The notes under the pieces were generated by a model. That model was not told where the DNA came from. It worked only from the letters and a program-made list of their open reading frames with translations, and made no database searches. DNA of 34,538 bases from the NCBI RefSeq assembly GCF_030654605.1, contig NZ_JAURXB010000208.1, positions 1 through 34,538 on the forward strand. Reading direction: 5' to 3'. Each line of letters starts with the position of its first letter. Positions within the stretch are counted from its first letter, which is position 1. The translations under genes and the position numbers were made by a program. Shown here one piece after another: positions 26,714 to 34,448 of this stretch. Source of the DNA: Bradyrhizobium sp. GTDB taxonomy: Bacteria; Pseudomonadota; Alphaproteobacteria; Rhizobiales; Xanthobacteraceae.

Positions 26714-27277
26714 CTACCCCGCCAGATCGATCCTCGTGACGCGGATATCGGCCTCGCGCTCGACGTAGCTCCATTCCTCGGTTGCGCGCAGCGCCCGCAC
26801 CAGATCGTCGAAGAACAACGCATTCTGCGGCGCGTATTCGAACCAGGCCAGGAAATCGAACGGCTCGCCGAGATCGCGGCAGTGATAAAGCTGGCGCGCG
26901 ATCATCGGCAAATATTTCAGCCCGGTGGCGATATGGTGCGACTGGTCTTCGAAAATCCGTCGCCGTTCCTCCTGGGTCAGCTCCCACCAATCAGCCGATT
27001 TCCGGATCGGGATCAGCGCGGCACAGCTGGCCTCGGGGCGGCCGAGCCCTTCCTGCTTTTCGGCGAGCTGCGTCTTCTCGCCCCGCTCGACATAGCGAAC
27101 ATGGCTGGCGACCCCGGCCAGCCGCCACGAGGTCCGCGACGGCAGCAGCGGCAGCGCGATCGCCTCGGAATGCACCACCGACAGCGAAGGCACGGCTTGA
27201 AGCGGCGGCCCCTTCACCGCCGAAAACGCCGTCACCCGCCACGCGCCGCTCTGGCCGCCCCTGAAAGTCGTGAACAT
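26714..27277 (-). CDS. cld: Chlorite dismutase, short dimeric type
   Basis: I take ATG 27277 (MFTTFRGGQSGAWRVTAFSA, 187 aa), which aligns with the short Nitrobacter-type start; the ATG at 27325 adds 16 residues and sits inside a hairpin repeat. The family signature GVASHVRYVERGEKTQL is present. The heme region FEDQSHHIATGLKYLPMIAR, followed by QLYHC, includes the paired His114-His115 (the proximal ligand lies here) and Arg128 in IARQL, equivalent to the distal catalytic Arg. The product should convert chlorite to chloride and dioxygen. Nothing else in the window supports perchlorate respiration, so a detoxification role is more likely. The assignment rests on recall of the Nitrobacter winogradskyi protein. 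Confidence 0.88.
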   Translation of the reverse strand: MFTTFRGGQSGAWRVTAFSAVKGPPLQAVPSLSVVHSEAIALPLLPSRTSWRLAGVASHVRYVERGEKTQLAEKQEGLGRPEASCAALIPIRKSADWWELTQEERRRIFEDQSHHIATGLKYLPMIARQLYHCRDLGEPFDFLAWFEYAPQNALFFDDLVRALRATEEWSYVEREADIRVTRIDLAG

Positions 27278-27319
27278 GCAGCCATCGAAGCGTGGAACCG
27301 GGCGGGGTTCAAGAGGAGA

Positions 27320-27361
27320 CGTCATTCCGGGTTCGATGCGTCGCATCACCCCGGAATGACG
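27320..27361. terminator. Hairpin between brnA and cld, probable terminator or repeat
   Basis: CGTCATTCCGGG (27320-27331) pairs perfectly with CCCGGAATGACG (27350-27361), and the loop contains a smaller hairpin (GATGCG-T-CGCATC). It lies just after brnA and spans the alternative cld start at 27325. There is no T-run. It may be a dispersed repeat, and probably stops or stabilises the brnTA transcript. Confidence 0.65.
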
Positions 27362-27374
27362 GTGTAGGGGCAGT

Positions 27375-27689
27375 TCAAGCCCGCTTTTTCGGCTTGGCCT
27401 TCTGCTGCATGTAGGAGCGCAGCACCGCGTTGATGCGGCGCTGGTAGCCATCGCCTTGCTGCTTGAAGAAGTCCAGCACGTCCTCATCGACGCGAATGGA
27501 GATTGCCTTCTTTTTCGAAGGGATCACCAGAACGGCGTCGGACCAGTCGATATCGATCGGCGCGGCATCCGGATCGTTGGCGACCGCCTTGGCAATGTCC
27601 TCGTCAGTCAGCGCATCGAAACGGGCCCAGTCAGTCTTGCCCTTCCGGCGGTCGCCCCACTTTCGCGTTACGATAGTCTCTTTCTTCAT
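27375..27689 (-). CDS. brnA: BrnA-family antitoxin
   Basis: The 104-aa protein starts MKKETIVTRKWGDRRKGKTD. Its N-terminal part is polar and acidic (LTDEDIAKAVANDPDAAP), which would contact the toxin. The C-terminal part is a ribbon-helix-helix DNA-binding domain: KKKAISIRVDEDVLDFFKQQ, then GYQRRINAVLRSYM and a Lys-rich tail (QQKAKPKKRA). BrnA antitoxins bind the BrnT ribonuclease toxin and repress the operon. The start overlaps the upstream brnT by 59 nt, so translation is coupled. Confidence 0.93.
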   Translation of the reverse strand: MKKETIVTRKWGDRRKGKTDWARFDALTDEDIAKAVANDPDAAPIDIDWSDAVLVIPSKKKAISIRVDEDVLDFFKQQGDGYQRRINAVLRSYMQQKAKPKKRA

Positions 27690-27951
27690 TTTTCCTCGCG
27701 CGCCGCGCCGAGATAATCCGGATGATGTCTGCTCGTCGCGTAAACACGACAGCGATCAGTCTATTTTCCGAATAACCTATGGCTATCCAGCGCTCCTCAT
27801 TGTTCTTGTCCGAGCGGCGAAGGATGACCGGGCTGTAAAAAATCTCGACGGCGCTGTCGAAATCAATTCCGTGTTTGGCGAAATTTGAACGACTCTTGCG
27901 TTCATCCCAATCGAATCCGCTGATGAATTCATGGTCGTGATTGTCGAACAT
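27631..27951 (-). CDS. brnT: BrnT-family ribonuclease toxin
   Basis: The product is 106 aa from ATG 27951 (MFDNHDHEFISGFDWDERKS); the frame stays open upstream, but the family begins near here. Motifs include FDWDERKSRSNFAKHGIDFD, SPVILRRS, ERWIAIGYSENRLIAVVFTR and RIISARRARKNEERDY, matching the BrnT fold, a RelE-like RNase. It inhibits translation by cutting RNA when not bound by BrnA. It precedes brnA in the operon, the usual order for this family. Overlapping palindromes at 28027-28043 are probable operators. GC is lower than in surrounding core genes, in line with horizontal gain. Confidence 0.92.
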   Translation of the reverse strand: MFDNHDHEFISGFDWDERKSRSNFAKHGIDFDSAVEIFYSPVILRRSDKNNEERWIAIGYSENRLIAVVFTRRADIIRIISARRARKNEERDYRNAKVGRPPEGQD

Positions 27952-28026
27952 TGGTCCGCTTTCGCATAATGGGTCTATCACTGCCCATGGCGCGTTCCGT
28001 CCCAATGAGTTTTTTATCGTTGGGTG

Positions 28027-28043
28027 TGTATATACATATGTAT
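28027..28043. promoter_or_regulatory. Overlapping palindromes upstream of brnTA, operator candidate
   Basis: TGTATATACA (28027-28036) and ATACATATGTAT (28032-28043) are both perfect palindromes and overlap by 5 nt. They lie about 75-92 nt upstream of brnT, where the ribbon-helix-helix protein BrnA would bind to repress its own operon. The region is AT-rich in a GC-rich genome. Confidence 0.5.
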
Positions 28044-28218
28044 TTGGTTTGGTCAACCTCTTTTGCGTGGCTTCGCGTCGCTAGTACGGTGCGCGACGTC
28101 CTGTGAATAGCGGCTAGAAGCCCAACAATTCTCGTATTTTATGCCGGCCGCCCTATATCGATGGTCGGTTGGCAATCGCCCGCAGGACTCAGCGACACGA
28201 CTCAGCGAAAATCACCCC

Positions 28219-30243
28219 ATGCGCTTCACGCCCCAGTTTCTCGACGATCTGCGCGCCCGGCTTCCGGTTTCGGAAGTCGTGGGCCGGCGTGTGAAGTTGA
28301 AGCGGGCGGGGAGGGAGTGGAAGGGGCTGTCGCCGTTCCAGCAGGAGAAATCGCCGTCGTTCACGGTCAACGACCAGAAGGGATTTTACCACGACTTCTC
28401 CTCCGGCAAGCACGGCGACATCATCTCGTTCCTGATGGAGACCGAGGGCGTCGGCTTTACCGAAGCGGTCGAGCGGCTGGCCGCGATGGCGGGCCTGGCA
28501 CTGCCGGCGGCCACCCCCGATGCGGCGCGGCACGAGCAGCGCCGCAAGACGCTGTACGACGTGATGGAACTGGCGGCGAAATTCTTCGCCGAAACGCTGG
28601 CCTCCCGCAACGGCGCCAAGGCGCGCGGCTATCTCGCCGACCGCGCGATTTCGCCGGCGGTGCAGCTCCAGTTCCGGATCGGCTATGCGCCCGGCGAACG
28701 CTTTGCGCTGAAGGAATATCTGGGCGGCCACGGCATTCCGGTCGAGGACATGGTCGAAGCCGGCCTGCTGGTGTCCGGCGACGACATCCCGGTGCCGTGG
28801 GATCGTTTTCGCGACCGCGTGATGTTTCCGATCACCGATCTGCGCGGACGCGTCATCGCGTTCGGCGGCCGTGCGCTGGAGAAGGACGTTCCGGCAAAGT
28901 ACATGAATTCGCCGGAAACCCCGCTGTTTCACAAGGGCGACAATCTCTACAACCTCGCCGCTGCACGCCTCGCCACCCATAATGGCGCAGCATTGGTGGT
29001 GGTCGAAGGCTATGTCGACGTCATCGCCATGGTCGGCGCGGGATTCCCCGCCAGCGTCGCCCCGCTCGGTACCGCGCTGACCGAAAACCAGCTGGTGCTG
29101 CTGTGGAAGATGGCGGACGAACCGATCCTTTGCTTCGACGGCGACAAGGCCGGGCAGAAGGCGGCATGGCGCGCTGCCGAGCTGGCGTTGCCATTGTTGG
29201 CACCGGGCAAGAGCCTGCGTTTCGCTCTGCTGCCGGAAGGGCAGGACCCCGACGATCTCGCGCGCTCCGGCGGACGCGGCGCGATCGAGGAAGTGATCGG
29301 GCAGGCGCGCGGCCTTGCCGACGTGATCTGGTCGCGCGAGATCGAAAGCGGCACGTTCGCCACGCCCGAACGTCGCGCCGCCCTGGAAGCCCGGATCAAG
29401 GATCTCACCAACGGCATCCGCGACGAGGTGGTGCGGCGCTATTACCGCCAGGATCTGGCCGAGCGGCTGCAGCGCACCTTTGCCCCGGAAGGCGGGCGCG
29501 GCGGCTATAACAGGGGCAATTTCAGCGGACGCGGGGCAGGCGGTTTCGGCCGCGAATCAGGCCGCGGCTTTGCGCCCCGCGCCACCTTCACGCCGGGGGC
29601 GGCGGGCCGAATCGAGCCGCGCGGCCGGGCCCAGGCCGGCAGCCAGACCATCAACCGCGGGCCTTACCAGGCGGCGAGCCCGCAACTGGCGCTGAGCCCG
29701 ATCATGCGCGGCCAGCGCAGCGCGATTTCCCGCCGCGAGGCGCTGATTCTGCAGTCCCTGATCAACCATCCCTGGCTGCTGCACGACCACCTCGAAGAGG
29801 TGGCGGCGCTGGAAATGGCCCATCCGGAGGCCAATAAACTCCGCGCCGGCATCATCGCCGCCTTTGCCGGCGACCATCACCAGAGCCCGGAACCGGAGGA
29901 GGCGGCCGGGAAAATGCGCGCCGACCTCGCCGTGCGGGGATTTTCCGAGATTCTTCAACGGGTTGAGCGGGCGATCACGACCCAGGCGGTATGGGGCGTG
30001 CAGGTCGGCGCCGCCCGCGAGGACGTTCTTTCCACCTGGCACCAGCTGGTCTCCTTGCATCGCCAATGGCACTCCTTACTTAGGGAATTGAAGGATGCCG
30101 AGCAGGCTCTCGGCGACGAGGCCAGTGAGGCCAATCTGGCGTGGCTGCGCGATATCAAGGCCCGGCTGGAGGAAGTGGACGGCACCGAGGCCCTGATTGA
30201 GGGTTTTGGGGAGTTATCGGGCCGGTCCCAGCGAAGCGTCTGA
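28219..30243 (+). CDS. dnaG: DNA primase
   Basis: The 674-aa protein starts MRFTPQFLDDLRARLPVSEV. The N-terminal region matches the primase zinc-binding domain in outline (EWKGLSPFQQEKSPSFTVND), but all four metal ligands are replaced: Ser38, Gln41, Asp59 and Ser62 in SPFQ and HDFSSG, where the classical form has CPFH and CFGCG. The catalytic core is normal, with the toprim motifs VVVEGYVDVIAM, ILCFDGDKAGQKA and EGQDPDD. A Gly/Arg-rich linker (GGYNRGNFSGRGAGGFGRES, residues about 430-500) leads to the C-terminal helicase-interaction domain. Primase makes RNA primers at the replication fork. rpoD follows 343 nt later on the same strand. Confidence 0.95.
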   Translation: MRFTPQFLDDLRARLPVSEVVGRRVKLKRAGREWKGLSPFQQEKSPSFTVNDQKGFYHDFSSGKHGDIISFLMETEGVGFTEAVERLAAMAGLALPAATPDAARHEQRRKTLYDVMELAAKFFAETLASRNGAKARGYLADRAISPAVQLQFRIGYAPGERFALKEYLGGHGIPVEDMVEAGLLVSGDDIPVPWDRFRDRVMFPITDLRGRVIAFGGRALEKDVPAKYMNSPETPLFHKGDNLYNLAAARLATHNGAALVVVEGYVDVIAMVGAGFPASVAPLGTALTENQLVLLWKMADEPILCFDGDKAGQKAAWRAAELALPLLAPGKSLRFALLPEGQDPDDLARSGGRGAIEEVIGQARGLADVIWSREIESGTFATPERRAALEARIKDLTNGIRDEVVRRYYRQDLAERLQRTFAPEGGRGGYNRGNFSGRGAGGFGRESGRGFAPRATFTPGAAGRIEPRGRAQAGSQTINRGPYQAASPQLALSPIMRGQRSAISRREALILQSLINHPWLLHDHLEEVAALEMAHPEANKLRAGIIAAFAGDHHQSPEPEEAAGKMRADLAVRGFSEILQRVERAITTQAVWGVQVGAAREDVLSTWHQLVSLHRQWHSLLRELKDAEQALGDEASEANLAWLRDIKARLEEVDGTEALIEGFGELSGRSQRSV

Positions 30244-30586
30244 GAAAAAATGCTGCGGACGGCAGCCGCCGGAACCGCGAAAAGACTCGCCAAACCCATG
30301 GTTTGGCTGCAAAAACACGGCTGGCAAGGTTAATCGAAGCTTAAGAGCCCGCGGGCTAAGAGTTCGTAACCGGCGAGAGATTTTTTTGGGGGGTGGCGAG
30401 GTTCTGCGCCGCCCTTTCCGCGTCGGAGCATGATCCGGAAAAGTGGGCACCGGTTTTCCGAAAGGATCATGCTTGAAAAGAATGAGCGTGTGATGACGTT
30501 TCGAAGAAACGTCATCGGACGAAGCGACATCAATTCAAAGCGGGCAGCGGCAACGCCCCGGCACGAACGCGTTTGGAGAGCACTGA
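30244..30586. other. dnaG-rpoD intergenic region with palindromic elements
   Basis: This 343-nt gap holds no gene. It contains a GCCCGCGGGC palindrome and a T7 run near 30381 that could end or attenuate transcription from dnaG, then a composite repeat (30427-30516), and finally the rpoD ribosome site GGAGAG about 6 nt before the ATG. An rpoD promoter is expected here but I cannot place one securely. Confidence 0.6.
30427..30516. repeat. Composite palindromic repeat upstream of rpoD
   Basis: The first hairpin pairs AGCATGATCCGGAAAA with TTTTCCGAAAGGATCATGCT (30427-30473), imperfectly in the middle. The second, GATGACGTTTC-GAA-GAAACGTCATC (30492-30516), is a perfect 11-bp repeat. I recall this two-hairpin layout as a dispersed repeat in Bradyrhizobium and relatives. 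It lies 70 nt before rpoD, in its leader. Confidence 0.8.
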
Positions 30587-32014
30587 ATGGCCACCAAGGC
30601 AAAGACGCTGCAGGTAAAAGACAAGGAAAAAGACGACAAGGCAGCGGACGCCCCCGAGAAGGATTCCCCGGACGCGCCGTCGCCGTTGCTCGATCTGTCG
30701 GATGCCGCCGTCAAGAAGATGATCAAGCAGGCCAAGAAGCGCGGCTTCGTGACCTTCGATCAGCTCAATGAAGTGCTGCCCTCCGACACCACCGCGCCGG
30801 AGCAGATCGAGGACATCATGTCGATGCTCTCGGACATGGGCATCAACGTTTCCGAGGCCGAGGATTCCGATAGCGACGAAGAGAAGCAGGAAGAGGCCGA
30901 GGACGAGACCGACAACGAACTGGTCGAGGTCACGCAGAAGGCCGTCACCGAGGTCAAGAAATCCGAGCCCGGCGAGCGCACCGACGATCCCGTCCGCATG
31001 TATCTGCGCGAGATGGGCACCGTCGAGCTGTTGTCGCGCGAGGGCGAAATCGCCATCGCCAAGCGCATCGAGGCCGGCCGCGAGGCGATGATCGCAGGGC
31101 TCTGCGAAAGCCCGCTGACTTTCCAGGCCATCATCATCTGGCGCGACGAACTCAACGAAGGGAAGATCTTCCTTCGCGACATCATCGATCTGGAAGCGAC
31201 CTACGCCGGTCCCGACGCCAAGAACAACATGAACCCGCTGCTGGCGGCCCCGGTCGGTCCCGACGGCCAGCCGATTCCGGCCGGCGCCAACAATGGCGCC
31301 GCGATCGCAGCCGCAGCCCCCGCGCATATCGCGCCGCCCGCCGCCCCGCCGGCGCCGACCCCGTTCCGCGCCGCGGCCCCTGCCGCCGCCGCGGAGGGCG
31401 AAGCCGCCTCCGAGACCGCCGCCGACGGCGACATGGACGACGACGAGTTCGAAAACCAGATGTCGCTCGCAGCCATCGAGGCCGAGCTGAAGCCGAAGGT
31501 GGTCGAGACCTTCGACAAGATCGCCGACAACTACAAGAAGCTGCGCCGCCTGCAGGAGCAGGACATCTCCAACCAGCTGCAGAACGAAACGCTGTCGCCG
31601 GCGCAGGAGCGCAAATACAAGAAGCTGAAGGACGAAATCATCGTCGAGGTGAAGTCGCTGCGGCTCAACCAGGCCCGTATCGATTCACTGGTCGAGCAGC
31701 TCTACGACATCAACAAGAAATTGGTCTCGTTCGAGGGCCGCCTGTTGCGCCTCGGCGACAGCCACGGCGTCGCGCGCGAGGACTTTTTGCGCAACTACCA
31801 GGGCTCCGAGCTCGATCCGCGCTGGCTCAACCGCGTGTCGAAGCTGTCCGCAAAAGGCTGGAAGAATTTCGTCCATCACGAGAAGGACCGCATCAAGGAA
31901 CTGCGCCACGAGATCCAGTCGCTGGCGGCACTGACCGGCCTCGAGATCGGCGAATTCCGCAAGATCGTGCACGGCGTGCAGAAGGGCGAGCGCGAGGCGC
32001 GCCTGGCCAAGTAG
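30587..32014 (+). CDS. rpoD: Primary sigma factor RpoD, N-terminal part, ended by in-frame TAG
   Basis: This 475-aa frame starts MATKAKTLQVKDKEKDDKAA with GGAGAG about 6 nt upstream. Region 1.1 lies at about 30-90 (DLSDAAVKKMIKQAKKRGFV), an acidic linker follows, and region 1.2 is TDDPVRMYLREMGTVELLSR. A long non-conserved region (about 170-440) includes an Ala/Pro-rich stretch. The frame ends ...GEREARLAK-TAG. In sigma-70 proteins this place reads [12 protein letters not shown], so the TAG at 32012-32014 replaces the conserved second Lys (AAG). The frame reopens at once and encodes a perfect region 2-4. As RpoD is essential, this is either a one-base sequence error (AAG to TAG), a strain with readthrough or reinitiation, or one with another copy. 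Confidence 0.93.
   Translation: MATKAKTLQVKDKEKDDKAADAPEKDSPDAPSPLLDLSDAAVKKMIKQAKKRGFVTFDQLNEVLPSDTTAPEQIEDIMSMLSDMGINVSEAEDSDSDEEKQEEAEDETDNELVEVTQKAVTEVKKSEPGERTDDPVRMYLREMGTVELLSREGEIAIAKRIEAGREAMIAGLCESPLTFQAIIIWRDELNEGKIFLRDIIDLEATYAGPDAKNNMNPLLAAPVGPDGQPIPAGANNGAAIAAAAPAHIAPPAAPPAPTPFRAAAPAAAAEGEAASETAADGDMDDDEFENQMSLAAIEAELKPKVVETFDKIADNYKKLRRLQEQDISNQLQNETLSPAQERKYKKLKDEIIVEVKSLRLNQARIDSLVEQLYDINKKLVSFEGRLLRLGDSHGVAREDFLRNYQGSELDPRWLNRVSKLSAKGWKNFVHHEKDRIKELRHEIQSLAALTGLEIGEFRKIVHGVQKGEREARLAK
32012..32014 (+). other. In-frame amber codon inside rpoD
   Basis: TAG stands where AAG (Lys) is expected between GCCAAG and GAAATG. The frame before and after is the same, with no indel needed. 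An A-to-T transversion at 32012 explains it. Confidence 0.9.
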
Positions 32015-32017
32015 GAA

Positions 32018-32725
<708 letters not shown>

Positions 32726-32727
32726 TC

Positions 32728-32780
32728 CCGTGTCCCGGGCGCGGCGCAGCACGAAGTGGTGCGCTGCAGAACCGGGACCT
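32728..32780. repeat. Partial inverted repeat after rpoD, probable terminator
   Basis: CCGTGTCCCGGGCGCGGCGC followed by GTGCGCTGCAG and ACCGGGACC is a shortened relative of the element at 26561-26696. It forms a hairpin (GCGCAGCAC / GTGGTGCGC) starting 3 nt after the rpoD stop. No T-run directly follows, but CTTCTTCTCTC lies downstream. It probably ends the rpoD transcript. Confidence 0.65.
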
Positions 32781-32891
32781 AGTCTTCTTCTCTCTATTGT
32801 CGTTGCCCGGGCTTGCCCCCGCAATCATTCCGAAAGAGCGGCGGGCCAAAAAGCCCGCCTTTCTTTTTGCGACTCGGCTAAACTTACCTTC

Positions 32892-33581
32892 ATGGCAGAC
32901 GGGCTACCCCCGATCCATGACCTCGTTCGCTTTTGGCAAAAGTCAGAAGTAGCAACTTTTGCTGCCTGCGTTCAGTTTCGCAGGACGCCGTTGCCGGCTT
33001 GGACGCTAGCGTGGCTACGGCATGCTGCGCCGATCATCATGACAAGAGAGTTGTCCGAGATTGCCCTGCGGCATGCGGTGCGTGAGAAAGTATTTCCGGA
33101 AGCGCAGCCTTCTGTGCTTAAGGCGGTTGAACTGTTCTGGAGATTTGTTGAGAAGCATAAATGGAGAGGCAATAGCCTCTCCGCAAGCGCATACAGACTT
33201 CCCAATGGGTTGAGTGTGAAGATTGATCCAATCGGAAAATATTACTCACAGCATACAAAATCAGAATGGCTTGTCGCGCTCCAGCCTCGCCAAGGCGACG
33301 TTCCTGACGACGAGCAATTTTGCATGTGGAGAAGCGCACTCGTTTATGAGCTTTGCGCGGGGGAGGATGCAGCTATGATAGTCGATCTTTCCAAGAATCC
33401 AGTAAGCCAAAAAAGAGAATTGCGGGAAGTGACTGCACGAAAATTCCCTTTGTTGGCTAAGAGTGAGTTGGATGAACGGCTCGAGTTGGTTAGCGGTTGC
33501 TATCGGAAGGCAATTGATCTCATTCCCGAACGTCCACGTCGGCCTCCGCGAGAAGATAGTGATCCTGATTTTGGCTTCTAG
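32892..33581 (+). CDS. Hypothetical protein, first gene of a low-GC pair
   Basis: The 229-aa protein starts MADGLPPIHDLVRFWQKSEV at ATG 32892; a longer open frame to 32730 runs through the rpoD repeat and is not coding. No known domain was recognised. It is soluble, without signal peptide or membrane helix. It has a helical N-terminal half (LSEIALRHAVREKVFPEAQP, AVELFWRFVEKHKWRG), a middle segment (YRLPNGLSVKIDPIGKYYSQ), a C-terminal helical region (FCMWRSALVYELCAGEDAAM) and a charged tail (PERPRRPPREDSDPDFGF). Its codon use is clearly less GC-biased than rpoD. The next gene starts 29 nt later, so the two probably form an operon. Confidence 0.7.
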   Translation: MADGLPPIHDLVRFWQKSEVATFAACVQFRRTPLPAWTLAWLRHAAPIIMTRELSEIALRHAVREKVFPEAQPSVLKAVELFWRFVEKHKWRGNSLSASAYRLPNGLSVKIDPIGKYYSQHTKSEWLVALQPRQGDVPDDEQFCMWRSALVYELCAGEDAAMIVDLSKNPVSQKRELREVTARKFPLLAKSELDERLELVSGCYRKAIDLIPERPRRPPREDSDPDFGF

Positions 33582-33610
33582 CCGCTTGAATTGGCATAAG
33601 GGTTGGCGCT

Positions 33611-34447
33611 GTGAATTTACTTTTCCTGAAAATTTATCGATCAAGAGAGGAGCCTCAGCGTCGAGGTGAGCGACTTTTCGAGTTTTACAATCAATGCTCC
33701 CGTCTGGGATATGACGAGTTCCGCTCATTCGTAAATGAATGGATTTCCCAGTTGGCCGCCTCCGACCAAGCTGAAATTGTGTCTAGAATGTCTCGTGGGG
33801 GCGACCGCCAATTTAAGAGCGGATTGGTTGAGCTGCTAGTTCATGCTTCTCTTCGTGCGTTGAATCTAAAGGTGATTGTGCATCCCGCGCTCGAAGGAAC
33901 AACTAAGCGTCCCGATTTCGCGGTGCTCGACGGCCAAGACCGTGTTGTTGCTTACATTGAAGTGACGACCGTCAACCCGCCAAATTTGACTGATGCAGAG
34001 GAGAATCGGGAGGCGCCGATTTATAATGCAATTGATCAAATCAAGCTGACGGTCGGATGTGTGTTTGGTTACGATGTTACTCGCGCTGGGACAAGCAGCC
34101 CTCCTCTGGCTCCGCTAATTAAGGACATTGACGCATGGGTAAAAGCGTCCATCACCGAAAAACCCGAACGGAAAGTTACTCGCCGCTTTATCGCGGGTGA
34201 CTGGGAGCTAGAGTTGGACTTATTTTCCGGTGGCTCACTACAGCATGATCGTGCGATCGGGATGACAAGCGGAGACGTTGGCTGGATTGCACCCCACCTC
34301 GACCTTCGATCCGCGCTAGAGGTCAAATCCAAGAGATACGGAGAGCTGGAGGCGTCTTATTTGATAGTAGTGGCAGATGCGAAAGGGCAGCTCTTTGGGG
34401 CCGATAGCACGAAGAGCGCGTTGACCGAGGCGGTACTAGTGTTCTGA
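33611..34447 (+). CDS. PD-(D/E)XK-like nuclease-domain protein, second gene of the pair
   Basis: The 278-aa protein starts at a GTG (MNLLFLKIYRSREEPQRRGE) with AAGGG about 9 nt upstream. Its centre contains a nuclease-like pattern: Glu74 in SGLVELLVHASLRALNLKV, Pro101-Asp102-Phe in TKRPDFAVLDG and Glu117-x-Thr119 in VVAYIEVTT. This E...PD...ExT order fits the PD-(D/E)XK superfamily variant in which the lysine is replaced by Thr. The C-terminal 150 residues include DIDAWVKASITEKPERKVTR and YLIVVADAKGQLFGADSTKS. Substrate could be DNA or RNA. With the unknown upstream gene it may be a defence-type or toxin-type pair. Low GC suggests horizontal gain. Confidence 0.7.
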   Translation: MNLLFLKIYRSREEPQRRGERLFEFYNQCSRLGYDEFRSFVNEWISQLAASDQAEIVSRMSRGGDRQFKSGLVELLVHASLRALNLKVIVHPALEGTTKRPDFAVLDGQDRVVAYIEVTTVNPPNLTDAEENREAPIYNAIDQIKLTVGCVFGYDVTRAGTSSPPLAPLIKDIDAWVKASITEKPERKVTRRFIAGDWELELDLFSGGSLQHDRAIGMTSGDVGWIAPHLDLRSALEVKSKRYGELEASYLIVVADAKGQLFGADSTKSALTEAVLVF

Positions 34448-34448
34448 C

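Noticed and set aside
30470..30497. Possible heat-shock promoter (CTTGAAA) before rpoD
   Set aside because: No matching -10 element at the right distance, and it lies inside a dispersed repeat.
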